Positions 47,525 to 58,673 of a stretch of 64,000 nt of DNA are shown here, one piece after another. The notes under the pieces were generated by a model. The model was not told the DNA's origin, did not search any database, and was given only the letters and a program-made list of their open reading frames with translations. Position 1 is the stretch's first letter. Each line of letters opens with the position of its first letter. Both the position numbers and the translations under genes were made by a program. The stretch spans positions 1,681,688 to 1,745,687 of the forward strand of contig QRFJ01000300.1 in assembly GCA_006176705.1 (NCBI GenBank), written 5' to 3'. The DNA is from Cocos nucifera (taxonomy: Eukaryota > Streptophyta > Magnoliopsida > Arecales > Arecaceae).

Positions 47525-47930
47525 CCCTTCCATGCACGTGCTCTCTCTCTCTCTCTCTTCCTCTTTGTCGTCGGTGAGACTCCACCCATCTCAGGCCGTG
47601 GTCACCCACCCCCACCCTCCCCATCCTCGGCCACCCACCCCTTGCCCTCCCTGGCCGCCCCCTTCCCATCCCGACCGCCATCGCTCACCCTCCGCCCTAC
47701 CATCTCCGACCGTGGTCGCCTGCCCTCGCCATCTGGCTAGCCACTCCCCCCATCCGATTCTGCGCCCCTACCCTGCCCCCCCTCCCCATCCCCATCCCCG
47801 CCGCCCACCCCCTGCCCTCCCCATCCCCTAGCCTCCCCATCACGGTGCCCCTCCGGGCCCCCTCTCCCTCTCTCTTCTCTTTCCTCTTTCTCTTTCTCTC
47901 TCTTCTCTCTCTATCTCACTTATCTTGCTA
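47525..47930 (+). other. GC-rich, pyrimidine-rich block in CACTA D
   Basis: After a (CT)n run at 47543-47558 comes about 350 bases of CCCCACCC-type sequence. The 99-codon Pro/His-rich frame 47532-47831 is low complexity with no family resemblance and is not called a gene. The abrupt GC shift may mark the element's first exon and promoter or a captured host fragment. Confidence 0.45.
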
Positions 47931-48239
47931 TTATTTCGTAGGTTACCTCTAGCACCGTCGTCTTCCTCCAGTGCCATCGCCGACGACCCTCGGAAGCTTT
48001 CGGTGCGACCTCCTCTCTATAGTCATAGGTATATTTTTTATTTTAATTTTATAGTATTATTTATTAATCACTAGACTAGACCTATCAATGGAGTCGGTTT
48101 GGATCAGAACCTGGATATTCAGATCCAATCCAATTTTAATTATTGATACCGGATCCAAATCCTGAATACCCGATGGGTCCATACTTGAAGTACCAGACCC
48201 AGGACCCTAATGGATCCTGGGTATCCAGGATCCTAATTT

Positions 48240-48530
48240 TGGGATCCAAAACTAAGAAAGAGAGAGGAGAGAGGGAGGGAGGGGGTTCGACCTCACCATC
48301 GTCGTCGACGAGGGAGATCGAGAGAGAGAGAGGGAGGGGGTCTGGCCCGAGGGAGATCAAGGAGTGAGAGAGGGAGGGAGGGGTTCGGCCTCGCCACCAT
48401 TGCCGATGAGGGAGATCGAGAGAGGGAGGGAGGGGTTCCAACCTCGTCGGTGAGGGATGAGATCAAGAGAGGGAGAGAGGGATCAGGGAGGGGGTCCGAC
48501 CTCATCGATGATGGAGATTGAGTGGAAAAC
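48240..48530 (+). repeat. Purine-rich degenerate tandem repeat in CACTA D
   Basis: Four to five imperfect units of GAGGGAGATCGAGAGAGGG plus GGGTTCGACCTC-like sequence, 55-75 bases each. Both strands give open frames rich in Pro/Ser or Arg/Glu that are artefacts of the repeat. Confidence 0.75.
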
Positions 48531-48579
48531 AAGTAGTCAAAAAGATGAAGAAAGGATGGAGACAGCCAAGAATAGGAGA

Positions 48580-48755
48580 TGGCACATAGCCGAGCCGGCT
48601 TAGATACGCAGCCGAGCCGACTCGATCCGAGTCAGCTCGGGTTGAGATCGAGTCAGCTGGGGGAGGATCCGAGTCGGATGTCTTAGGCACAGAGTCGGCT
48701 GTCTCAAGCATGGAGCCGGCTCGACTTCTGAGCGAGTTGGCTCGATAGGTGCAAA
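48580..48755 (-). repeat. Fragment resembling a copia C-type LTR inside CACTA D
   Basis: Read on the minus strand it contains TGTTTGCACCTATCGAGCCA, then AGAAGTCGAGCCGGCTC. Copia C's LTR at 40318-40366 reads TGTTTGCCACCATCGAGCCA, then AGAAGTCGAGCCGGCTC. Further GAGCCGACTCGA-like palindromic words follow in both. Similarity fades after about 50 bases, then only the motif style is shared. Confidence 0.55.
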
Positions 48756-49433
48756 CAAAATTTAATATATCTCTCTAACGTTCTAACTTTAAGTCCTAAG
48801 GTGTTGCCATCATCTACTTCATTCTTCTTTCAGATTTTTGGATTAATATCTGGATTTACGTAAGAGATCGGATCTATGACTGTTACTGATCCTAAATTAT
48901 TAATGAATATAATTCATGTTGTAGAATTTATTGGATAATAATTTTTGAATATTTATATCTTGTTGCTTTTATTTATTGCATTGTATAACAATAGACCCAT
49001 CAATTGATTAGTGTACATAATCTCCGGCATCCATACAATTATATATAATTATACGGATGAGAGAATTATGTACAATGATCAATTGATTGTCCAATTTGGA
49101 TGATTTAAAAATTACATATAATTTTATAGATAGTTGCAATAATCAAATTATATGCTAAGAATTTCGAATGAAATTTTGGATAGTATTTTCCTTTTATTCT
49201 TCCTACATGGGAGAACTAAGAAAAAATGCTACCAAAATTTTATTCGATCCCTGTTGCATATTGTTTGATTACTGTATTGAACCTATAGAATTAATGCAAT
49301 TTTTGAATGGAATAGGACCTATCTTTACCTATTAGTTAGTGATATGATGCATTTATTACATATTTATTTATAGTGCATTAGTATATAATTTAAGTTCCAT
49401 AAATGATTTAATTACAGTATCATCATTTTTAAA

Positions 49434-51791
49434 ATGAATAAGGGATGGATGAAGTTTAGTAGGCTCTCGCTAGAATATGAGGCTGGACTTCAAAAATTTT
49501 TTGATTTTGCTATAGAAAAATTTGGGGACCATGGACTGATCCAATGTTCTTATAAAAAGTGTATGGATGGACCGTGGCTACCTCGTCAAGATATAAATGA
49601 TCACCTCACTATTTATGACTTTAAAGCTGGTTATGAAATTTGTTGAGACCAACATGATGAGGATAGACCGTAAGAAGGCGATCAACATGATGGAGGAGTG
49701 GAACAAATGGTTCATGATATTTTTTCATTTGTTGGCCATAATAACGATGCATCTACGTCCATACCTGATCTTATGGTTGGTGGAATGACAAATAGTGAGG
49801 ATGTAGAGAAGATTCGTAAGTTGATGAAGGATGCTAATATTTCGTTGTATCCCGAATGTGAAAAGATGGTGAGACTGGAGTTCTTAATCCGGTTGTATCA
49901 TGCAAAATGTTTCAATGGGTTCAGTAATAATGGAGTGAACTATATATTAGAGCTTTTGGGGGATATTCTTCCAAACGATGCATAAATTCTAAAGAATAAT
50001 TATGAGGCATCGAAGATTATTGAACAACTGAGCTTTGCTTACACCAAGATATATGCATGTCCCAATGATTGCATGCTTTATTGGAAGGAGGATGTCAACC
50101 AAAATACGGTGTGTCAAGATGGAAACAAAATAAAGATGACATATCGACTCATGTACCTCAAAAGTTGATGTGGTATTTTTCTTTGATTTCAAGACTATAA
50201 AAATTGTTTATGTTGGCAAGGACATCGAAGGACATGATCGAACAAAAGATGATGCATTGAGGCATCCAACCGATGGAGAGGTATGGCAGAAATTTAATGA
50301 ATTACATCCTGACTTCGCATATGAGATACGTAATATGAGGTTGGGCTTGTTGTCACAGTTTCAATCCGTTCAAGCATATGAATACCGTCCATAGTGTATA
50401 ACCAGTATTTATTCATGTTTACAAACTTCCACCGTGGATGTGTATGAAAAAAATCTTTGCTTTCATGATAGTGCTCATCCCTGGACCGATGGAGGTAGGT
50501 AATGATATTGATGTTTATTTGCAGCCTCTTATTGTCGAGCTGAAATAGTTATAGAGCATTCAAGGTCTTCTAACTTTTGATGCTTTGTTGAATGAGTCAT
50601 TCTTTATGCATATAGCACTTTTATGGATAATAAATGACTTTCTAGCCTATGCCCTAATGTCGAGTTGGAGCACCAAAGGTGAGCTAGCATGTCTATTTTA
50701 TGAAAAAAATATTCGATCTAGAAGGTTGACATATCAGAGAAGCTTTAGCTATATGGGCCATCGATGTTTTCTCTGTCGAAATCATCCATACAAAAGGGTG
50801 CACGCTCCTTCGATGGCACTGTTGAAGAAGGTGAGGTGCTTAGCCAGATGTCTAGAAGTGATGTACTTAGAGAGTTGGATGGTCTCAATATTGAATTTAG
50901 AAAAGATGATCCGATTGATGGTAAAAAGAAGAAGCGTCGATCAAAAAAAGATGACACATACTTTAATTGGAGAAAAAGAGTATCTTTTTTGACTTGCCAT
51001 ATTGGGAGACAAACTTATTGCGCCATTGCTTAGATATAATATATATTGAAAAGAATGTGTGTGAGCTCCTATTGGCAACAATCTTAAATATCAAAGATAA
51101 GACTAAGGATGACTTGAATTCTCGATTTGACTTGAAAGAATGGGGTATTAGGAGATCACTCCATCCAAAGCTGGTAGGACGAGAATAGGGAAGGCTCCCT
51201 CATGTATGCTATGTTATGAATGCCTCCGAATGGTCCATATTTTTTCGTATCTTGGAGAACATAAAGGTCCCTGATAGATACTCAAGCAACATATCCAAGC
51301 ATGTGAATAGTAAGAATGTCAAACTTGAGAGATTGAAGACTCATGATTATCATGTGCTGATGCAGGAATTGATCTAAATAACTATTTACTGCATATTACC
51401 AAAAAATGTCAGAATGACTGTTATTCGTCTTTGCAATTTTTACAGAGATGTTTGTGCAAAGAGATTGCTTAAGAAAGACGTGAAGAAAATGAAGGTAAGA
51501 GCGGTGACTATATCATATGATATGAAGAAGATATTTTCACCATCATTTTTCATGATTATGATGCATCTTACCGTGCACTTTGCGGGAGAAGTTACACTTG
51601 AAGGCCCAGTGTTCTACCGATGGATGTATCCTATTGAGAGGAATATTCAAACTCTAAAATCTTATGTAAGAAATATGAATCACCTGAAGGGATCCATAGT
51701 AAAAGGTTATTTGGATCAAGAGTGTATGAATTTTTATACCATATACTTAAACAAGCTCGAGATACATCGTAATCGATCAATGAGAAATTAA
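49434..51791 (+). pseudogene. CACTA TNP2-type transposase (TnpD-like), frameshifted
   Basis: The start MNKGWMKFSRLSLEYEAGLQ with CSYKKC and DHLTIYDFKAGYEIC is a transposase-associated domain (PF13963). The next frames give LYPECEKMVRLEFLIRLYH, YACPNDCMLYWKED, KLPPWMCMKK and LIPGPMEVGNDIDVYLQPL of Transposase_21 (PF02992), then WSTKGELAC and YMGHRCFL. DKTKDDLNSRFDLKEWGIRR near 51100 and FYRWMYPIERNIQTLKSYVR at about 51615 begin the DUF4218 part (PF13960). At least six frameshifts or stops occur, so it is inactive. The family acts on the subterminal repeats at the element ends. Confidence 0.87.
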
Positions 51792-52340
51792 GATGATCAG
51801 TATGAGCCAATTAAGCCTATATTTGAGTCCATTCCACAGCTAGGTGGACTTTCCACTTCATACCATCTCATTGATTTAAGCATTGAGGAAAGGGATATGG
51901 CACACCGCTACGAGCTCTTCAATTGTGATGTCATTGAGCCATACATAAGGTGAGTCACTTAGCCTAATTTATTTTATAATAATTAAAAAAATATTTAATT
52001 ATATCTAAATTTATTTTTTATGCATATAGCAAACACAAGGAGGTCATAAGAGTAAAATATGGCACTCTAAGTATGCGAAAGAAAGAGAAAATGCATAGGA
52101 AAGAATTTTCTGAATGGTTCAAAGATCATGTAAATAATTATATATTCTTATCTTGTACAACTTATTTGAATATGTTTACTAATTAGGTATCATCTCCTTA
52201 ATTAGGTGTGGAGATTGTTGCTCAATGATGTGAGCCCTGAAGTGCGCGCTCTTTCAATAGACTCTAATTATACGGTACGTGAATATAAATAGCTCATCAT
52301 TAACGGCTATAGATTTAATATTCACAGTAGGTCTATAAAT

Positions 52341-52670
52341 ATGACAACACAAAATAGTGGCATCATATTGAGTGCCACAACTGGGTGTTATGCTAGATCG
52401 AGAGATTTACAGCCTCGTATAGAGGATTTGAACTATTATGGCATGGTGGAGAAGATAGTCATCTTGGACTATTATTCTAAAGGAAAGATTGCGTTGATGA
52501 AGTATGATTGGTTTGATAACTTATCACAGTTTGGGATGAAAATTGATGAGTGTGGTTTTACTCTCGTTAATATGCAATGCCATCTCTGCATTGAAGAACC
52601 GTATATACTTGCTCCCTAAGCTAGTCAAGTCTTCTACGTTAGTGATCCGTTCGAGCCTCAATGAGGTGTT
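52341..52670 (+). pseudogene. CACTA transposase DUF4216 domain
   Basis: The frame reads TTQNSGIILSATTGCYARS, YGMVEKIVILDYYSKGKIAL, CGFTLVNMQCHLCIEEPYIL and, past a stop at 52617, AxQVFYVSDPFE. These are DUF4216 (PF13952) blocks that follow DUF4218 in plant CACTA proteins. It is separated from the TNP2 part by intron-like AT-rich sequence (51952-52330). Confidence 0.78.
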
Positions 52671-52974
52671 GTTGTGAAGATAGTGCCTAGACATATTTTG
52701 ATGATATCGAAGTTGATGACGATGTTGGATCATGCATGCAAAGTGCTCCTCTAGGATAAAATTTACCTGGTACTGTCGAGGTCCCAAACATATTGGTATG
52801 GAGCGATAGTGATGTCCATATTGTAGATACTACTAGGCGATGACTTCAATATTTTGGTATAAATTATTAGAGTCTATTTATCGATGTGTTGCTAATATTA
52901 TTATTCAAAATCTTAAATTTATTGCCCAAAGATTGCAACCCCCATCCCTCAAATGACTACGCGGAGCTTCGCAT

Positions 52975-53160
52975 CTGAGTCATGCCGGTAGGCCATGCAT
53001 GTCGGTAGACCGTGTCGTGCCTTGGACTATGTCGTGCCGTACCATGCCTTGGGTCATGCCATGTCGGTAGGCTATACTGTGTCGTGTCGGTAGGCCATGC
53101 TATATCGGTAGTTCGTGCCTTGGGCCATGTCGTGTCGGTAGGCCGTGCCGACTGCTAAGA
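52975..53160 (+). repeat. Short dispersed TGTCGGTAGGCC repeats in CACTA D
   Basis: About six copies of GTCGGTAGGCCATGC-like words mixed with TCGTGCCTTGGGCCATG-like words, spaced irregularly at 15-50 bases. Probably an intronic minisatellite. Confidence 0.7.
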
Positions 53161-53187
53161 GAACTTCTGGCCGCTAAGAGAATTTCC

Positions 53188-53290
53188 ATCTTGTTGCTTT
53201 TATTTATTACATTGGATAGTGATAGACCCGTCAATTGATTAGTGTACATAATCTTTAGCATGCATATATTTATATGTAATTGTACGGATG
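53188..53290 (+). repeat. Direct duplicate of 48955-49050 within CACTA D
   Basis: CTTGTTGCTTTTATTTATT followed by CAATTGATTAGTGTACATAATC appears in both places, in the same orientation, about 4.2 kb apart, with roughly 85% similarity over 95 bases. Confidence 0.78.
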
Positions 53291-53439
53291 GTACCTAGGC
53301 ATATATTTGATTATTGTTCAATATGTTATATTGATTAATATTCATTAATGTTGTAGGTTACGATGGCACTGAAATGCCATCTAGCTTTCACCCCTGCCTC
53401 TCGATGAGTTATGCAGAGTTTAGCATCTAAGGAATAGTC

Positions 53440-55071
53440 AGAGCATAATCCATCCACCTCCGCATCGACTGCTTAAGGACCTCCACCATCGGTATCTACT
53501 CCACCGATAGCATCTAGTACTCTACCGACATCTGAGCCTCTACCATCATCTACATCTCTGACACATGCTACTCCATCGGTATCTGAGTGTATATTTTTAT
53601 TATATTATTTATTTATTTTTTATATAGTATTTGTATACTTATATATTTACATAACATATTTTCATTGTAGGTGCATCATCTAGTAGGATATTTTACGGTT
53701 CCATACGTATGGCGCATGTGTGAAATCTCCAGTATCAGATGATGGTATAGTATGATCCAGAGGGGAGGCCAGTAGGAAAGACCACGTGGAAGATGCATTC
53801 CTTTTTTGGAGTGCTTGTGAGGCAGTCAGATATTATTCCCGTAAAGCTCAGAGACTGATGATTGATGGATGATACTATCAGGGACTGGGTGTGGGAGGAG
53901 ATATAGGTAAGTGCATCTTAATTATATTTATGCATTTTACATATTTATACTATATTTGATTAGAATAATTTTGTAACTAACTTTTGATAACTTTATGCAA
54001 AGGAGGTACGATTTTTCTGATCATAAGAGAGCTCGAGATGCCCGACTAAAAAAGATTGAAGAGTTGTACCGAGGCTACAAGATTAAGCTCTATAGAGGAT
54101 GACTCAAGCACTGACAAGACACTCCAGAGGAGCTTGTTCCTTGGATACAGGACTATCCTCCAAGTCAGTGGGAGAGGATGGTTACACATTGGAGGAGCCA
54201 AGAGTTTGAGATAAAATTACTAACTTTTAAATTTTTTAATATGCTTAAAGTTATATTTAAATATTTTTTAAATATTTATTATTTATTTGAATACGTGTTA
54301 GGCTATCTTCCATCAGAATTGGGAGAACCGAACAGTCCAGGAGTATACGCACACCGTAAGTCTATGACCAATCGTGTGCATAGAGAGATAATAATTCTAG
54401 ATCTTACTAGATAAATTAAATTAATATTTTTTTTATATTTCTAATAAATTGATCTATTATTATAGCTGATGAGAGATGGAGTGATGTCCAATCGTAGCGA
54501 GTTCTTTCGATCCAATCATATGAATAAGAAGGATAGGCCAATGAATGCCGCGATCGAAAAAATTTTTGTAAGTATTAAATATATTAGTATATATGATTAG
54601 TATTATAGCATTTCTTATAAAATTTTATTTGCATTTATAATTATAAGATCAGTTAGATGCGCTTGTGAGCGAGGGCCCGAATATCTCTAGCCCCCATGAC
54701 CATCTATCTCAGGTCTTGGGGCCTGAGCACTCTAGGAAGATCCAATGCAAGCCCGGACATACGTCGATCAGCTATTGGTTAGAGGCGAGCGTCTCTTCAT
54801 AGGCTTCTGATGTCGTCAGTCAGGAGGAGCTTGAGGCGGCATTAGCATAAGCAGATCATGCTGTGATGTAGGTAGATCGGGCTGAGGAGCACGCATCTCA
54901 TCTGGAGAGCATCGTGAGAGACATGGTGTCGATGCTCAGCACGTATTTTGGAGATGCCTTCATGAACTTTAAGGATATGTTGGCGTACATTCCAGCTTCA
55001 GCTTCAGCTCTGACTCCAGCTCATGCTCCATCTCCTAGGGACGACGATGATGTAGACTTAGAAGATTTTTG
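53440..55071 (+). pseudogene. CACTA ORF2-like region (Transposase_24 type), frameshifted
   Basis: Begins with a Pro/Ser/Thr-rich linker (53440-53590). Then come GKTTWKMHSFFGVLVRQSDI (about 53777), DFSDHKRARDARLKKIEELY (54009), VPWIQDYPPSQWERM, the HRKSMTNRV block at 54354 and SEGPNISSPHDHLSQVLGPE (54670), ending in DDDDVDLEDF before TGA at 55069-55071. The order resembles Transposase_24 (PF03004) proteins, the DNA-binding partner gene of plant CACTA elements. Intron-like AT-rich gaps and internal stops are present. Confidence 0.68.
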
Positions 55072-55239
55072 ATGTATTTTTTTTAAAAAAATTATTGTAA
55101 TAAATTTTATTCAATAATAAAATTTTAGCATTTTAGAAATATTTTTATATTTATAACATTTTTTATGTTATATATCTCTACATTTGTCAGATAAAATATA
55201 TAAAAAATTAAAAATTTTATATTTTTTTAATTATTTAAA

Positions 55240-55545
55240 AGCTATGATAGCGGTTTTACAATCGCTACCGTAGACGTGCCAACCACTGTCGTAGGCAATA
55301 TGTCAACTACTGTATTAGACCTATGGCAGCGATTAAGTAACCACTTTCATAGATAAGCCTATGGTAGCAGTTTCATAACCGTTGCGATAGATCAGTCTAT
55401 CACAGCGATTCTATAACCGCTATCATAGACAAGCCTATGGCAGCGATTTTCATAATCATTACAACAACCGCTGTCATAGACCTACGATGATGACTGTAGT
55501 GATAGAGGTTAGCTAATCGCTATCATATCCTATAGCAGTGATTTT
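55240..55545 (-). repeat. Right subterminal repeats of CACTA D
   Basis: CTATGGCAGCGATT, AACCGCTATCATAG and related words occur about ten times in both orientations, mirroring the left array and ending just before the degenerate TTTTTTGGTG terminus. Confidence 0.8.
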
Positions 55546-55551
55546 TTGGTG

Positions 55552-56356
55552 AGTATTGGATGTTCCAATAACTTGTCATATATATTCTTATCTTGTGTAG
55601 GAATTTGATCCAACAAAGACTCTTCCATATCTCTTTATAAGAAGATCTTTTTGGACTGATTTTTACACTAATACTAAATCATAGAGAGGACTCTTAGGCA
55701 TGTCAAACTTAGAGAGAGAGACTCTTGAGGCATGGAGATTTCATAGACACCAATCTAGGTATCTAGGTTAGAGAAAAGAGAAAAAGAAGAGGATCTTCTT
55801 CTAGAATTCTTTTGCTCTTTCTTTCTCCTTCTCTTTCATAGAGATTTTCGAGTATTGTTTCAGATCAAAATTCTCTTTTCTTTCTTCTAATTTTTGGAGT
55901 GTCCAAGTCTTAAAGAAGGAAGCACCGGATCGACCATCGAAGAAAGATTAGCACAGTACTAGCATACTGTGCTGATTTCCTACATCAGACTTCTGATCGA
56001 GGTTCGTGAGCTCGTGTAGACATCTCTTAGAAGTCGGACATATGTGCAGCTTGGAGCTTCATCCTTCAGTCCGGATCAGCAAGTTAAAACATCTAACTTT
56101 CATAGGTAATATGGATCTGATCTATTATTACATATTTACATTAGATGTAGTATAGATGTATATTGATATAATCAATATATTTTTTTCTAATATTTTTATT
56201 TTTTAATTTAATCTTATACTATAATCATGTAATAGAATCTTAGATCTAAAAATTTTTTGAACTTTATAAATAAATTTTAATTTATTTTAGTCTTTCGCTG
56301 TCTGATCTTAAAAAATTTCAAGATCTAGTCATAAAATCCTAGATCTGGTTTCTTCA
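55552..56356 (+). repeat. Copia B 3' LTR, right part
   Basis: Continues the LTR after element D and matches 5' LTR positions about 32285-33008. It carries a stem-loop AGCACAGTA-CTAGCA-TACTGTGCT at 55950-55973 that is kept, with one changed pair, at 32611-32634 in the other LTR. It ends TTTCTTCA at 56356, next to copia A sequence. Confidence 0.82.
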
Positions 56357-56960
56357 TATGGAGCCTATTTAAGGCCATATAGAGATCACCAAAACCGACA
56401 AACAAAATGACGATGAGAAATATCTAAGAATCCAGATGGTTGTTGTATATATACTTTCTCATTCAAGTGCCTATGTAAGAAAGTATTTTTATCATCAAGT
56501 TGTTAGATAGGCCAACCAAGAGAAACTGCAATGGATAGGATAATAGATAGTAACTGGTTTGATAATGGGGCTAAATGTCTCCTCATAGTCAATCCCTTTC
56601 TGTTGATTGAAACCTTTAGCCACAAGACGGGCCTTATAATGATCAATGGTGCCATCAGCCTGCTACTTGATCTTACAGACCTATTTATAGCTAATAATAT
56701 TTTGCATAGGAGAGGGTAGAACAAGATCTCATATGTGATTCTAAATAAGAGCTTGATATTCCTCTTGCATTGACTGGAATCGCTTGGAATCTTTCTAAGC
56801 CATAGCAAAAAATTTTGGTTTCTGAAGAATAATAGAAACAGAAAAGATAGTTGGATACCTGGAGATAACAAATCGAGGTGGAGGAAGAGAGCCATCACGA
56901 GAATAAGTCACCATCCGATGAGTCCGTGGTGGTGAACTAGGTGACTAAGGGACATTAGAA
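56357..56960 (-). pseudogene. Copia A reverse transcriptase, N-terminal part
   Basis: The minus strand reads, in shifting frames, LARLVAKGFNQQ-like and GIDYEETFSP-like blocks near 56600, SIAVSLGWPI at 56510, VYIQQPSGF near 56450 and SLYGLK.AP near 56370. It stops at the copia B boundary just before the catalytic YVDD block would be reached. The longest ORF here (56503-56898) is in the wrong frame for most of its length. Confidence 0.78.
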
Positions 56961-56983
56961 GTCCTGCCAGCTAGAGAGAGAGC

Positions 56984-58020
56984 TTAAGTCACCAAAGTAT
57001 CAGTGGATAGCCTCGATGGTGGAACAAGGATGGTATAGGATGAGTCAGAGGGAGGGCAAGATGCACCAAAAGCATTCATGGAGCCTACATGGGCAATACT
57101 AGAACCGACTAATGTAGATGTCTTGGACTCATAGAAAAAAGAATGTTCATTAAATACTACCATACGACAAACAAAAATATGACTAGTGGCAAAATTTAGA
57201 CATTTATACATAAGGTAATGTTGAGGATATCCAAGGAAAACACAGGATCGAGAACGTAGTTCAAGTTTGTGTTGTGTGTAGGGCTGAAGATAGGAAAAAC
57301 ACAAATATCCAAGGACATGAAGAAAATTATAATCTGGAGTGTGTCCATACACAAGTTGATAAGGTGACTAAAAATGAAGAGATTTAGTAGGAAGATGGTT
57401 GATAAGAAAAATAGATGTTTCAAATGTATGGTCCTAGAACTTGGAAGGTAGGTGAGAATGAGTACGGAGCGTGAGACCCATATCAATAATGTATCTATGT
57501 TTATGCTCAGCTACACCATTTTGCTGAGGTATATGAGGACATGATAAACGATAAAAAATGCCATTGTTTTGTAATTCATTTTGAAAGTCATGGAAAAAAA
57601 TTCCTTAGCACCATCAAATTGAAGATTCTTTATTTTATAGGAATAAAGATTCTCAACTTGCAAGTGAAAACATGAAATATTTGCATAACACCAGAATGAT
57701 TTTTTATGGCAAAGAACCAAGAATATTTGCTATAATCATCAAGAAAATGAATATAATATAAATGATCAGAATGAGAAGTAACAGATGCTGGACCCTAAAT
57801 GTTTGTATACACAAGTTCAAATAACGTAGAACTTTTATTAATGGTAGATGGAAAAGAGCAGTTTATAATCTTATCCATTTGACATGCTGAATGGAAATGG
57901 ATAGCATGATCTTTATTAAAAATAATACTAGAAGATAAACTATGCTGAATAATGAGAAATGAAGGATGACCTAAATGTTGGTGCATAAGATAGTTGAATC
58001 CAAGATAGATAAGAGAGCAA
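56984..58020 (-). pseudogene. Copia A integrase
   Basis: Pieces: HQHLGHPSFLIIQHSL (zinc-binding pre-integrase, 57795-57986), core fragments at 57511-57720 (LQFDGAKEFFSMTFK, with the second catalytic Asp), and a C-terminal part at 56984-57352 (YGHTPDYNFLHVLGYLCFSYL; RSRSCVFLGYPQHYLMYKCL). Frames differ between the pieces. Confidence 0.8.
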
Positions 58021-58218
58021 TGGGTTCAAATAGAAGCTAGCATTAGGGCAGAGATAGTACAATCCATCTTTAACTGGTCCTTATAAAAGCTCCTGGCGTG
58101 TGTGGAGGTCCTTAACAATGAAATAATCAAGGTGAAGCTCAAAAAAGCCGGTATTATCACAAACAAATTTGGATATAGGAAGTAAAATTTTGAAAATTTT
58201 GGGTGCACAAAATGTTAT

Positions 58219-58437
58219 TCATGTGTAAGGAACGATAAGGTGTGTGTAAAGTAGAAGAGCCAGAGCAAGGACAGACAAATCTGAACTATCATTGATAAAG
58301 ACATGATTTATGGTTGACTGATCAACCCTGATGATGAGGTTGACGAGATCAGATGTCAAATGAAGCATTGCGCCAAAGCCAATATACCAGTTCAAATCCT
58401 GAGTCCTAGATATTGATCCTTGTAAAAAATGAGCCAA
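58219..58437 (-). pseudogene. Copia A protease remnant
   Basis: NWYIGFGAMLHLTSDL corresponds to the copia site W-x-x-D-S/T-GA-x-xH(L/M)TSD, with the catalytic Asp-Ser replaced by Gly-Phe and the His by Leu. It cannot be an active protease. Confidence 0.68.
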
Positions 58438-58673
58438 GGTTGTCTGTGTATGAAGAGAACAGAATGGGGATGTGTGACTAAGTCATGCACACATTTGACA
58501 AATAACTTGATCATAGGGCATGAAAAATCTATTGAGCCCATAGTGTGAATTATTGGAAGTGAACTAGGTTCGATTGGCTGGGCCAGAAAGTCACGAGTAG
58601 GCCTAGTTGGCTGACTAGAGTGGCCAGACCATAATGCAGCAGAGTTAAGATGAGAAGAATTGCCAAGCCCCCT

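Larger units (their letters stand above)
46078..55551 (+). mobile_element. CACTA (En/Spm) DNA transposon D inserted in copia B 3' LTR
   Basis: The left end TACTACAAAAAAG is one base from the CACTACAAAAAA terminus. The right end, read on the minus strand, is a degenerate CACCAAAAAATC. Subterminal arrays of GCTGCTATAG-like words lie at both ends. Inside, in order, are a transposase-associated domain, TNP2-type transposase, DUF4218, DUF4216 and a Transposase_24-like C-terminal region, which are the hallmarks of plant CACTA elements. All coding parts contain stops or frameshifts. Flanking B LTR sequence joins sensibly when D is removed, but a 3-bp target duplication is not clear, so ends are uncertain by a few bases. 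Confidence 0.88.
31355..56356 (+). mobile_element. Copia B: Ty1/copia element inserted into copia A, itself split by C and D
   Basis: Order on the plus strand: 5' LTR to 33008, primer site TGGTATTAGAGCC at 33011, long leader, gag start at 34919, copia C inserted at 34966-40578, rest of gag, integrase, RT and RNase H to 44373, and a 3' LTR from 44394 interrupted by CACTA element D and resuming at 55552-56356. LTR ends agree (TTTTTTCA at 33008, TTTCTTCA at 56356). Without insertions it is about 10 kb. All ORFs are broken. Confidence 0.88.

Noticed and set aside
47532..47831. Pro/His-rich 99-codon ORF
   Set aside because: Low-complexity CCCACCC-type DNA inside the CACTA element with no family resemblance.
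48090..48240. GGATCC- and GGGTCC-rich patch resembling one end of a hAT-like element
   Set aside because: Similar in style to element E, but no second end or flanking duplication could be found, so it is not called as an element.
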